64,000 nucleotides of DNA from CAXXIC01 sp049315325 (GTDB lineage: Bacteria; Bacteroidota; Bacteroidia; Bacteroidales; UBA7332), in NCBI GenBank assembly GCA_049315325.1, contig JBMOKJ010000001.1, positions 434,001 to 498,000 of the forward strand. The letters run 5' to 3'. The translations under genes were made by a program, and so were the position numbers. The notes under the pieces were generated by a model. It did no database searches, was not told the origin of the DNA, and worked only from the letters and a program-made list of their open reading frames with translations. This document shows, piece by piece, positions 1-7,415 of this stretch (its first letter is position 1; each line of letters opens with the position of its first letter).

Positions 1-288
1 GCAGGTTTAAGTGTTATGGAAACTGGTAATACGCATTGGTTGAATACAAAATATTCAGCAACTAATAGTACTGGTTTTTCTGCTTTACCTAATGGTGCTT
101 TTTCTTTTGATCAGACGTCACAAAAATTTGTTTTTATTGCCTTGCATAACTCAGCTTCATTTTGGTCATTAACAGATGGTGGATCTTCTGCTGATGCTAC
201 TATTATTCAAAATTATAATTGTGGTTTTGGTGTCGGCGCTGTTTGCGATAAAAAAAATGGCATGGGTATTCGTTTGCTAAAAAACTAA
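1..288 (+). CDS. C-terminal end of a FISUMP-domain surface protein (partial)
   Basis: The reading frame is open from base 1 and stops at 288, so only the last ~95 residues of a longer protein are present. The tail has the pattern of the Fibrobacter succinogenes major paralogous (FISUMP) domain seen in secreted Bacteroidota proteins: a Gly/Asn/Ser-rich stretch containing GFSALPNGAFSF, an aromatic FWSL block and the ending GMGIRLLKN, which corresponds to the usual G-[FM]-x-[VI]-R-hydrophobic end. The family's function is unknown; the proteins are thought to be exported. An ATG at 16 is in frame but lies inside the domain, so it is not the start. A terminator-like hairpin follows. Confidence 0.6.
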   Translation, partial: AGLSVMETGNTHWLNTKYSATNSTGFSALPNGAFSFDQTSQKFVFIALHNSASFWSLTDGGSSADATIIQNYNCGFGVGAVCDKKNGMGIRLLKN

Positions 289-297
289 ATATAGTTT

Positions 298-327
298 AAA
301 GGGGTGTTGTAACGACACCTCTTTTTT
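298..327 (+). terminator. Intrinsic terminator after the FISUMP gene
   Basis: GGTGT (303-307) pairs with ACACC (315-319), extended by flanking A/T pairs, and is followed by a run of T residues. It lies just past the stop codon at 288. Confidence 0.6.
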
Positions 328-429
328 CTTACTTAAAATATTGTCTCATCCACGTCCTATTTTTTTTGTTAAAACTCAAATTTCATTAGAAAAGCAGACA
401 AATAAGTTGTATTATCATATAACATTTAT

Positions 430-437
430 TATCTTTG
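430..437 (+). promoter_or_regulatory. Bacteroidetes -7 promoter box of the toxin-antitoxin pair
   Basis: TATCTTTG matches the TAnnTTTG consensus, with TTG at 407-409 about 20 bases upstream as a possible -33 element. The box ends only 4 bases before the ATG at 442, so the transcript would be leaderless or nearly so. Confidence 0.55.
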
Positions 438-441
438 TGCG

Positions 442-768
442 ATGAAAAGAAAAATCATAGCATTTAGGGGTTATTACAACGATTTTATGAGTGAATTGTC
501 TAAAGATGAACAACATAAAGTCAGGAAAGCCCTATTGATTTTTGAAAATGAAGAAAAAATACCCTATCATTACATTAAATTTATTCGAGATGGCATTTAT
601 GAATTTCGGGTGAATTATGGCAACAACGAATTTCGTTTTTTCTTTATCTATGATGGCAATACTTTAGTGGTATTGTTCAATTGTTTCAAAAAGAAGACAC
701 AAAAAACACCTCAAAACGAAATAGAGAAAGCAATCAAACTAAAAAAGGAATATTATGAGCAAAAATGA
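442..768 (+). CDS. HigB/RelE-like toxin (phage-derived Gp49-like family)
   Basis: This small basic protein of 108 residues fits the RelE/HigB superfamily of mRNA interferases: an N-terminal helical part, then the beta-sheet pattern GIYEFRVNY...FRFFFIYDGNTLVVLFNCFKKKTQKTP that is typical of HigB/Gp49-like toxins. These toxins usually cut mRNA at the ribosome. It overlaps by 14 bases the next gene, an Xre-type antitoxin; toxin-first order is the HigBA arrangement. A promoter box lies directly in front of the ATG. Activity and exact subfamily are inferred from pattern and context. Confidence 0.8.
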   Translation: MKRKIIAFRGYYNDFMSELSKDEQHKVRKALLIFENEEKIPYHYIKFIRDGIYEFRVNYGNNEFRFFFIYDGNTLVVLFNCFKKKTQKTPQNEIEKAIKLKKEYYEQK

Positions 769-1048
769 GATATACGATATTAGTGCTGAACTTGTAAGTG
801 TGTTTGGCGAAGAAGGGTCAGCAACACGCGAAAAAGCGATAGAGGAAGCTTGGGAAGACTATAATGCACAGGTACTGCACGATGCACGTAAGAATGCGCG
901 CCTGTCGCAAGCCCAATTAGCCGAAAGAATTGGCGCAAACAAGGGTTATATTTCACGGATCGAACGCGGATTGATAGTGCCATCTATCGCCACGTTTTAT
1001 AAGTTGGCTGCGGCTATGGGCTTAAGCGTGGAGTTGCGACCACATTAA
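755..1048 (+). CDS. HigA-like antitoxin, Xre-family helix-turn-helix
   Basis: A 97-residue protein with a C-terminal Xre/Cro helix-turn-helix (roughly residues 40-90): ARLSQAQLAERIGANKGYISRIERG followed by PSIATFYKLAAAMGL. Antitoxins of this family bind the toxin through a separate segment and repress their own operon by binding the promoter. The N-terminal half here is acidic, which suits contact with the basic toxin. The start overlaps the end of the toxin gene by 14 bases, which suggests translational coupling. Confidence 0.85.
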   Translation: MSKNEIYDISAELVSVFGEEGSATREKAIEEAWEDYNAQVLHDARKNARLSQAQLAERIGANKGYISRIERGLIVPSIATFYKLAAAMGLSVELRPH

Positions 1049-1083
1049 ATAGCGTCGAAATGCTCTCAGATGTCTGCTCCTGT

Positions 1084-1845
1084 TTATTTCTTATCCAATT
1101 GCCCAAAAACACGTTTCAATAGCGCATTCACACGAGCAGATGGATTTTCACGAATCAGCTTCTCTTCGTTGCCAAGACTCACAAACATGCCATTCAAAGC
1201 ATGTTGCGTGACATACGCACTAAGGTTCGTATTGACAGGTTTGAGGCTTGCTGTTTGTCCGATAATCGAATTGGCAACTTTGTTGTAAGCGGTGGTAAGC
1301 GTATTCCACGATTGGTTGGTAGAGATATTCCCAATCAGCTTTTTGTCGAGTGAAGCCTCAATTTTTGGTGCAAATGCAGCCGTCAATTGACTGAATGTAG
1401 CTTGCTTTAGGTAATTCGTTGCGGCATTTTTGCCACCAAACAGAATGCCGGTAGCATCGGTAATCGACATGTTGCGAATAGCATTCACAAAAATTGGTTT
1501 AGCTTCCACCGCTGCGTCTTCTGCAGCACGATTCAGGCGCAAAACCACCTCGCTTAGCATTTTATCACCTCCGGGAATGTATCTGATGTTGTCCGCAATC
1601 ATTTTGGCATCGTCAGGCAGCAAAATCTTGAGCGCCTGATTCGAAAAATAGCCATTCGGTTTGTTGAGCGTCGTCACTGTATTGGCAATCCCAACTGAAA
1701 GCGCCTCTTTCAATCCAGATGCATTCTCGTTGCTAGGCGTACCGATTGAGCTGGTCGTAATCATCTGATTCGCAATTTGCTGCAATTCGGTGCACGATGC
1801 AATTGTGACTAATAGAAATGCGTATAAGTAGATTCTGTAATTCAT
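1084..1845 (-). CDS. DUF4197 family lipoprotein
   Basis: A 253-residue protein that starts with a lipoprotein signal (hydrophobic segment then IASC, lipidation Cys near residue 18). The rest resembles DUF4197: a helical protein with the blocks GLKEALSVGI near the start, then FGGKNAATNYLK and the conserved ending VNALLKRVFGQL. The family is found in Bacteroidota and Proteobacteria and has no known function; it is probably anchored on the periplasmic face of a membrane. It is a single gene read from the minus strand with a good -7 box at 1866-1873. Confidence 0.8.
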   Translation of the reverse strand: MNYRIYLYAFLLVTIASCTELQQIANQMITTSSIGTPSNENASGLKEALSVGIANTVTTLNKPNGYFSNQALKILLPDDAKMIADNIRYIPGGDKMLSEVVLRLNRAAEDAAVEAKPIFVNAIRNMSITDATGILFGGKNAATNYLKQATFSQLTAAFAPKIEASLDKKLIGNISTNQSWNTLTTAYNKVANSIIGQTASLKPVNTNLSAYVTQHALNGMFVSLGNEEKLIRENPSARVNALLKRVFGQLDKK

Positions 1846-1865
1846 AATTAGATGTGTTTGTATCG

Positions 1866-1873
1866 CAAATATA
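1866..1873 (-). promoter_or_regulatory. -7 promoter box of the DUF4197 gene
   Basis: On the minus strand the sequence reads TATATTTG, a full match to TAnnTTTG, about 20 bases upstream of the ATG at 1845. Confidence 0.5.
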
Positions 1874-1947
1874 GTGATTCGTGGAAAATAAACAGGCTGA
1901 ACGAAACGGATTCATTCAGCCTGCAAGTAGATTTTATACAAAACGAG

Positions 1948-4062
1948 TTATTTCAACCCTCGGTTTTTGAGCAATGCGCCTGGATTTGGATCGGCTAGTC
2001 GAAACTGTTTGTAGAGTTTCATCGGGTCGTCGCTTCCTCCTTTTTCGAGAATATTTTGGCGATAACGTGTAGCCACTTGCTGATCGAAAATATTGCCAGC
2101 AGCCTCATAAGCACCGAAAGCATCGGCATCGAGCACCTCTGCCCACAAGTAGCTGTAGTAGCCTGACGAATAGCCATCGCCATCAAAAATATGCTTGAAG
2201 TAGGTTGTGCGGTAACGCGGAACAATTTCATCAATCAAACCAAGTTTCTGCATTGATTCGATCTCGAACTTGCGTATATCGAGGTTATCCGCATTCTGCA
2301 ACGTATGGTATTTCATATCGAGAATGGCTGCTGCTACGAGTTCGGTAGTTGCAAATCCTTGATTGAATTTCGATGCTTTTTTCATTTTCTGAATCAACGA
2401 ATCGGGAATCAATTCGCCTGTTTTATAGTGTTTTGCATACATTCTGAGCACCTCTGGATGAGTAGCCCAATGCTCCATCAACTGAGAAGGTAACTCTACA
2501 AAATCGCGGGCTACATTCGTACCCGAAACACGAGGATAGGAACATTTGGTAAGCATTCCGTGCATTCCGTGTCCAAACTCGTGAAAAAGTGTTTCAACCT
2601 CGTCGATGGTCAATAGCGAAGGGGCATCGGCAGTAGGTTTCGTGAAATTACCCACATTTACAATCACAGGGCGACTCTCTTTTCCGTTGAGCACATACTG
2701 ATCGTGGAAATTGCTCATCCATGCACCTTGTCTTTTGCCTGGGCGAGGGAAATAGTCGGTCAACAACACGCCCAAATGTGATCCATCAGCATCTTTTACT
2801 TCGAATGCTTTCACATCGGGGTGATATATCGGCGCATTTTTTATTTCTGTAAATGAGATGCCATATAGCTTGTTGGTAACCATAAAAACACCATTCAGCA
2901 CATTCTCTAGCTTGAAGTAGGGCTTGAGCGCATCTTCGTCGAGCGCATACTTCGCCTTGCGAACCTTTTCGGTATAGTACCACCAATCCCACGATTGCAA
3001 TTTGAAGTTATTGCCTTCGCTGTCAGATACTTTCTGCATATCGGCCAATTCTTCTTTGGCACGTTGCACAGCCGGAGTCCAAATTCCATTCAACAATTGC
3101 ATCACACGTTCAGGCGTTTTCGCCATTTTATTGTCTAACGTGAAATCGGCAAACGACTTAAATCCTAATAGATTCGCCTTTTGCAAGCGCAGTTTTACGA
3201 TTTGAGCAATCAACGCTTTGTTGTCAAACTCATTGTCATTATCGCAGCGGTTGGTGTAGCCTTTGTAGAGTTTTTCGCGCAATTCGCGTTTGTCGGCATA
3301 TTGTAGGAATGGCAACATGCTCGGTTTTTGCACGGTGAAAAGCCATTTTGCTTTCGACTTGTGCTGTTTAGCCTCTTGGGCAGCAGCGGCTTTCACCGAT
3401 TCGGGCAAGCCAGATAAATCAGCTTCATTGTTCACTTCGAGCACAAAGCTGTTTGTTTCTTTCAATAAATTGTTGCCAAATTTGAGAGAAATGGTAGCCA
3501 ACTCTTTGTTGATTAACTTCATTTGCTCCTTTTGCGTAGGAGTCAACAAAGCACCCGCGCGCACAAAATCTTGGTAATATTCCGACAACACTCTTTTTTG
3601 TTCGGTAGTCAACTTCTCTTTATTTTGATTGTCGTAAACAGATTTGATTCGCAAGAATAATTTCTCATTCAAGGCAATATTATCGCCGTGCTCGGTGACC
3701 ATCGGGGTCACTTTTTCCGATATTTTCTGCAACTCTTCGTTGGTTTCCGATTCGGTAATGTTGAAGAAAACCTGCGAAACCTTCTTCAGCAGTTCTCCAC
3801 CAAAGTCAAGTGCCTCAATCGTGTTTTTGAAAGTCGGCGCTTTCGGATTACTTACTATCGCCTTTATTTCAGCATTGTGCTGTTTCATTCCCTCTTCAAA
3901 GGCGGGCAGGTAGTCTGCGTTCTTAATTTTATCAAACGGAGGAATGGCAAAAGGCGTGGTGTAATTAGCAAAAAAAGGATTCTTGTTGTCTCCTTTCTTA
4001 ATAGCTTGGGCGCTCATCATAACGACAAAAATAGCAATGAATACTAACGAAATACTTCTCAT
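1948..4062 (-). CDS. dcp: Peptidyl-dipeptidase Dcp, M3 family zinc metallopeptidase
   Basis: A 704-residue protein, the usual length for Dcp/oligopeptidase A-type M3 enzymes. The catalytic HEFGH motif is at about residues 494-498 (TLFHEFGHGMHGML), with a downstream ELPSQLMEHWA block supplying the third zinc ligand, as in the family. An N-terminal segment ending in SAQA looks like a signal peptide, so the enzyme probably works in the periplasm, removing dipeptides from the C-termini of short peptides. It is a single gene. M3 membership is clear; the Dcp rather than general oligopeptidase assignment rests on length and the N-terminal pattern NPFFANYTTPF. Confidence 0.9.
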   Translation of the reverse strand: MRSISLVFIAIFVVMMSAQAIKKGDNKNPFFANYTTPFAIPPFDKIKNADYLPAFEEGMKQHNAEIKAIVSNPKAPTFKNTIEALDFGGELLKKVSQVFFNITESETNEELQKISEKVTPMVTEHGDNIALNEKLFLRIKSVYDNQNKEKLTTEQKRVLSEYYQDFVRAGALLTPTQKEQMKLINKELATISLKFGNNLLKETNSFVLEVNNEADLSGLPESVKAAAAQEAKQHKSKAKWLFTVQKPSMLPFLQYADKRELREKLYKGYTNRCDNDNEFDNKALIAQIVKLRLQKANLLGFKSFADFTLDNKMAKTPERVMQLLNGIWTPAVQRAKEELADMQKVSDSEGNNFKLQSWDWWYYTEKVRKAKYALDEDALKPYFKLENVLNGVFMVTNKLYGISFTEIKNAPIYHPDVKAFEVKDADGSHLGVLLTDYFPRPGKRQGAWMSNFHDQYVLNGKESRPVIVNVGNFTKPTADAPSLLTIDEVETLFHEFGHGMHGMLTKCSYPRVSGTNVARDFVELPSQLMEHWATHPEVLRMYAKHYKTGELIPDSLIQKMKKASKFNQGFATTELVAAAILDMKYHTLQNADNLDIRKFEIESMQKLGLIDEIVPRYRTTYFKHIFDGDGYSSGYYSYLWAEVLDADAFGAYEAAGNIFDQQVATRYRQNILEKGGSDDPMKLYKQFRLADPNPGALLKNRGLK

Positions 4063-4103
4063 AATGTTTGTGTTTTTATTTGTACAAATAAAAGACGAAA
4101 ATG

Positions 4104-5231
4104 CTACTCAAACGTAACATAGCAACTTATCGGATAGTGATCAGATAGACGAATCCGATCGACTTTACAGTTGTAAGCTTTGATGGTTGGTGAATGCAAA
4201 ATATGGTCGATTCGGAAATAGAAGCGATTCTCGTTGTAAGAAATTCCTGGGCCAAAACCAGTTTGAACATAAGCATCATCCAGATTTTGGCTGATGGTGT
4301 GATATGCATACGAAATAGGGCTATCGTTGAAATCACCAACTACAATCACCTCGTGTTGGCAATTTTTAATTTCTTCAGCGACCACTCTCGCCTGCTTGGC
4401 GCGGTACTTGAATGCTTGATCCATTTTTCGGATAATAATGGAATTGAAATCCTCTAACCTATTGGTATTAAAGTCTTTGAAAACCTTTTTATAGACGCCA
4501 ATATCGTTGGTGGTAAACTTATTCGACTCAAGGTGATTGTTAATCAGATCAACTTTTCTGTCGCCAATTTTCAAGCAATAATAGGCAGAGGCATTGTAGA
4601 GGCTTGAGTAGTTTAGTTTATGTGACGAAATAATCGGGTATTTCGAAAACAAAGCCAAACCTGAGAAGTGCCAATGAGTGTTGCTCGTCTGTGTAAACTT
4701 GAAATATGGGTAGCCTTTGAATGCTCTGATAATCGCCTTACGGTCTAGATAACCATCGTTTTTGCTCCAGCCAAACTCTTGCAGACAGACAATATCCGCA
4801 TTTTGCTTCAAAATATATTGAATTGTCGGATTTGGATTGTCTTCTGTGTCGTTTATGTAGTTGAACTCGCGCACGTTGTACGACAATATTTTAATCGCAT
4901 TCTTGGGCGTTGGTGTATCTTGTTTGTGCATCGGGAAATAGACCGAAAACTGATGCCAGCTCAACAATAACCCGACAAGTGACAATAGCACATATTTTCG
5001 TAAACGAATTATCCAATAGAAAAGAAAAACAAGGTTCAGAATAAAAAAGACAGGGAACAATAATCCGAAATAAGGGAAGAACATCCCTTTTTCAGGTGAA
5101 ATTCGATCGGAAAAAGTAGCAAAAATAAGTGCCAGAAAGACAATCAGATTGCCCATCAGAATAACTGCGTGAAAGAGTTGATTCACTCCAATCGCTTTCA
5201 GAAATTTCTCTCTACTTTTTGCTTGCATCAA
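4104..5231 (-). CDS. Membrane-anchored endonuclease/exonuclease/phosphatase (EEP) family protein
   Basis: A 375-residue protein with about three N-terminal transmembrane segments (roughly residues 15-95) and then an EEP domain. Visible catalytic blocks are SYNVREF (Asn), CLQEFGW (metal-binding Glu), VVGDFNDSP (Asp/Asn) and the final SDHYPI (Asp-His). EEP enzymes hydrolyse phosphodiester bonds in DNA, RNA, lipids or phosphoinositides; the membrane anchor favours an extracytoplasmic substrate, but this is not known. The gene overlaps the upstream rhomboid gene by 20 bases and is the last of a three-gene overlapping operon. Confidence 0.85.
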   Translation of the reverse strand: MMQAKSREKFLKAIGVNQLFHAVILMGNLIVFLALIFATFSDRISPEKGMFFPYFGLLFPVFFILNLVFLFYWIIRLRKYVLLSLVGLLLSWHQFSVYFPMHKQDTPTPKNAIKILSYNVREFNYINDTEDNPNPTIQYILKQNADIVCLQEFGWSKNDGYLDRKAIIRAFKGYPYFKFTQTSNTHWHFSGLALFSKYPIISSHKLNYSSLYNASAYYCLKIGDRKVDLINNHLESNKFTTNDIGVYKKVFKDFNTNRLEDFNSIIIRKMDQAFKYRAKQARVVAEEIKNCQHEVIVVGDFNDSPISYAYHTISQNLDDAYVQTGFGPGISYNENRFYFRIDHILHSPTIKAYNCKVDRIRLSDHYPISCYVTFE

Positions 5232-6084
5232 ACAAGAATTGTTTTTCTTCAGGTGTTAAACTGGCATACCCCGATTTCTTAAGCTTTTCAAGAATCAGAT
5301 CCATTTGTTGAGTATTCACATTTTTGCGCGCGTTATACTCCATATCAGTCTCCGTCCGTTTGTATTTCACTTTCATTCGCGGCTTCCGACGAGTGATAGA
5401 TGCAAATTTATCAATCAGTTGATTAAAACCTTTCGTGATATCCGTTCCTTGCGAAATAGCCAATACAAATAAAAAACCCATCAGTGCGCCACCCAAATGA
5501 GCCCAGTGACCTCCAGCATTGGACGACGTAACGCCTAAAAGATCCATCAAGATGGTAAATGCAGCAATGTATTTCAGCTTCACATCGCCTATGAAAAGCA
5601 ATCGCATCGAATAATCAGGAATTCGAAAAGCTGTAGCACACACGATGGCCAAAACCGATGCCGATGCACCAACCATCTGACTAACGCTTCCAACGAAGAA
5701 TGGAACAGTGTTATACACAAATATATAAAGTAATGCACCCGACAAACCACCAAAGAAGTAAAGTGCAACTAATTGTTTCTCGGTAAATTGCTGAAGAAAG
5801 AGCAATCCAAACCAATACATCCAAAGCATATTAAACAGAATATGCCACACATCGTGGTGCATAAACATATAAGAAACAAGCGTCCACGGATGAGAAAGCA
5901 CCTCCATCGGATTCGACGAAAGACTCAAGTATGGTGTGATTGCCAAACTCTCAATTTTGAAAAGTTTGCCTACAACTTCAATCAGTCCTACCACCACAAA
6001 AACAGACACATTCACAATAATGAGTCGTTTCAGCGCATTTCCTTCCTTAAAATGCTGTTTTAAATCAGTAAAAAAAGCGGCCAT
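5212..6084 (-). CDS. Rhomboid family intramembrane serine protease (first paralog)
   Basis: A 290-residue polytopic membrane protein with a rhomboid core of six membrane segments. The catalytic serine lies in MVGASASVL (family pattern GxSx) and the histidine in GHWAHLGGALMGF; HH...HILFNMLWMYWFG is the conserved second-segment block. The residue after the catalytic Ser is Ala rather than the usual Gly. A soluble basic tail of ~75 residues follows and ends in LTPEEKQFLFDASKK, a pattern seen in Bacteroidota rhomboids. It overlaps the other rhomboid gene by 20 bases and the EEP gene by 20 bases, so the three are probably translated in a coupled way. Confidence 0.88.
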   Translation of the reverse strand: MAAFFTDLKQHFKEGNALKRLIIVNVSVFVVVGLIEVVGKLFKIESLAITPYLSLSSNPMEVLSHPWTLVSYMFMHHDVWHILFNMLWMYWFGLLFLQQFTEKQLVALYFFGGLSGALLYIFVYNTVPFFVGSVSQMVGASASVLAIVCATAFRIPDYSMRLLFIGDVKLKYIAAFTILMDLLGVTSSNAGGHWAHLGGALMGFLFVLAISQGTDITKGFNQLIDKFASITRRKPRMKVKYKRTETDMEYNARKNVNTQQMDLILEKLKKSGYASLTPEEKQFLFDASKK

Positions 6085-6772
6085 TTTGTTTGTCTTTATT
6101 CTTCCAGTAACGAATTAAGAAAAATCCGAAGAGCATTCCACCCAAATGGGCAAAGTGCGCAATATTATCTCCTGAAAAACGACTAACGCCTAGGAATAGT
6201 TCGGTTACGCCATAGAAAATAACGAAATATTTTGCCTTAATCGGAATCGGTATAAACATCAGAAAAAGAGGTGTATTGGGATAAAGCATCCCAAAAGCTA
6301 ACAAAATCCCAAACACAGCACCCGATGCCCCAATCGTAATCAGATTATTCAATTGATCGCCATACATCGCGATTTGGGTGTAAGAACTACCTAAAGCGAG
6401 AAACCACGTAAGCTCCTGAATGATTCCGGCTCCAATTCCTGTTACCATATAAAAGGTGAGGAATCGCTTTGCGCCCCAAGTCGATTCGATGGTGCGCCCA
6501 AACATATAAACCGAAAACATATTGAAGAACACGTGGGCAAAACTACCCGTGTCGTGCAAAAACATATAGGACACCAACTGCACCGGATTGAACCCCGATG
6601 CTTGAAAATAGTGAAGCCCCAACAATTCAACCAAATCGAAATTGATTCCAAAATTGGTCCAAATCACTTTGGGTAGTGTGATACTTGCCAACCAAATCAA
6701 CAGATTTAAGATGATAATATTCTTTGTAACGGGAGGAATTCGATCTATCACTCCCCTGCCTGAACCAAACAT
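6065..6772 (-). CDS. Rhomboid family intramembrane serine protease (second paralog)
   Basis: A rhomboid of 235 residues from the chosen start. The catalytic Ser is in GASGAVFGILLAFG and the His in AHFAHLGGMLFGFF; FAHVFFNMFSVYMFG is the conserved His/Asn block. I chose the ATG at 6772, not the longer frame starting at 6811, because an AGAGG ribosome site sits just upstream of 6772 and the promoter box at 6792-6799 falls inside the longer version. It is the first gene of the operon with the other rhomboid and the EEP protein. The substrate is unknown. Confidence 0.88.
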   Translation of the reverse strand: MFGSGRGVIDRIPPVTKNIIILNLLIWLASITLPKVIWTNFGINFDLVELLGLHYFQASGFNPVQLVSYMFLHDTGSFAHVFFNMFSVYMFGRTIESTWGAKRFLTFYMVTGIGAGIIQELTWFLALGSSYTQIAMYGDQLNNLITIGASGAVFGILLAFGMLYPNTPLFLMFIPIPIKAKYFVIFYGVTELFLGVSRFSGDNIAHFAHLGGMLFGFFLIRYWKNKDKQNGRFFY

Positions 6773-6791
6773 ATAGCCTCTTTTTTTTCTG

Positions 6792-6799
6792 CAAATGTA
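6792..6799 (-). promoter_or_regulatory. -7 promoter box of the rhomboid operon
   Basis: The minus strand reads TACATTTG (TAnnTTTG). It lies 20 bases upstream of the ATG at 6772, which supports that start. Confidence 0.55.
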
Positions 6800-6914
6800 C
6801 TCTTTTTGCACAGTTTTAACCCCAAAAATGGCTCCAAATAGCCTATAAACAGGGAAATTATGGAAATTTTACAAATAATTTGTATTTATTTGGTGTAAAT
6901 GAAAAATTATATTC

Positions 6915-6922
6915 TATATTTG
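6915..6922 (+). promoter_or_regulatory. -7 promoter box of the HU gene
   Basis: TATATTTG is a full match to TAnnTTTG; TTTG at 6889-6892 is a possible -33 element 22 bases upstream. The leader to the ATG at 6967 is about 40 bases. Confidence 0.6.
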
Positions 6923-6966
6923 CAAAGCTCAAAATTAATTCCTTAACTCTAATTAATAGTATTTTT

Positions 6967-7230
6967 ATGAACAAGTCAGAACTTATTGATGCAATGGCTG
7001 CTGGTGCAGGCCTATCAAAAGCGGATTCAAAAAAAGCATTAGATGCTTTCACAGCTGCAGTAGCAGGTGAGTTGAAAAAAGGTGGTAAAGTTGCCCTAGT
7101 TGGCTTCGGTACATTTTCTGTAGTTGCTAAAAGCGCTAGAACAGGTATCAACCCAGCAACTAAACAACCAATCCAAATTGCTGCAAAAAAAGTGGCTAAA
7201 TTTAAAGCGGGTGCTGATTTAAGCTTGTAA
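6967..7230 (+). CDS. hup: HU family DNA-binding protein
   Basis: An 87-residue histone-like protein. It matches HU/IHF along its length: MNKSELIDAMAAGAGLSKAD at the start, GELKKGGKVALVGFGTFSV in the middle and the DNA-binding arm segment RTGINPATKQPIQIAAKKV, ending VAKFKAG. HU bends and compacts DNA as a dimer. The longer upstream frame from 6880 is rejected because it would start before the promoter box. A strong terminator follows the stop codon. Confidence 0.93.
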   Translation: MNKSELIDAMAAGAGLSKADSKKALDAFTAAVAGELKKGGKVALVGFGTFSVVAKSARTGINPATKQPIQIAAKKVAKFKAGADLSL

Positions 7231-7258
7231 GCAAAGAATCCACTCAAAGATTTACAAT

Positions 7259-7297
7259 AAGAGATGCAATCGCAAGATTTGCATCTCTTATTTTTTT
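7259..7297 (+). terminator. Intrinsic terminator of the HU gene
   Basis: AAGAGATGCAA (7259-7269) pairs perfectly with TTGCATCTCTT (7279-7289), followed by a run of T. Confidence 0.85.
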
Positions 7298-7315
7298 GCA
7301 CCGGTTTTAAAGTAT

Positions 7316-7323
7316 TATCTTTG
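7316..7323 (+). promoter_or_regulatory. -7 promoter box of argS
   Basis: TATCTTTG matches TAnnTTTG; TTTG at 7295-7298 is a possible -33 element 17 bases upstream. It gives a leader of about 85 bases that contains the heptamer repeats. Confidence 0.6.
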
Positions 7324-7381
7324 CACCCAAATTGAACAATGATTTACTTTGTGAGTAGAGTTTTAGTCGATTTTCTTCGAC

Positions 7382-7409
7382 TTATGACTTATGACTTATG
7401 ACTTACGAC
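7382..7409 (+). repeat. Four tandem TTATGAC heptamers in the argS leader
   Basis: Three exact copies of TTATGAC (7382-7402) and one variant TTACGAC (7403-7409) lie in direct tandem just before the argS start. Related GACTTAC-type units recur at about 22500-22552 in front of another gene. Confidence 0.8.
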
Positions 7410-7415
7410 TTTATT

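Noticed and set aside
5773..6118. Plus-strand frames opposite the rhomboid genes
   Set aside because: They are antisense shadows without family patterns or promoters.
6773..6811. Longer start for the second rhomboid at 6811
   Set aside because: The promoter box at 6792-6799 lies inside this extension and a ribosome site precedes 6772.
6880..6966. Longer start for HU at 6880
   Set aside because: It lies upstream of the promoter box at 6915-6922; HU proteins start at the MNKSEL segment.
7398..7415. Longer start for argS at 7398
   Set aside because: It begins in the heptamer repeats and adds residues not found in ArgRS.
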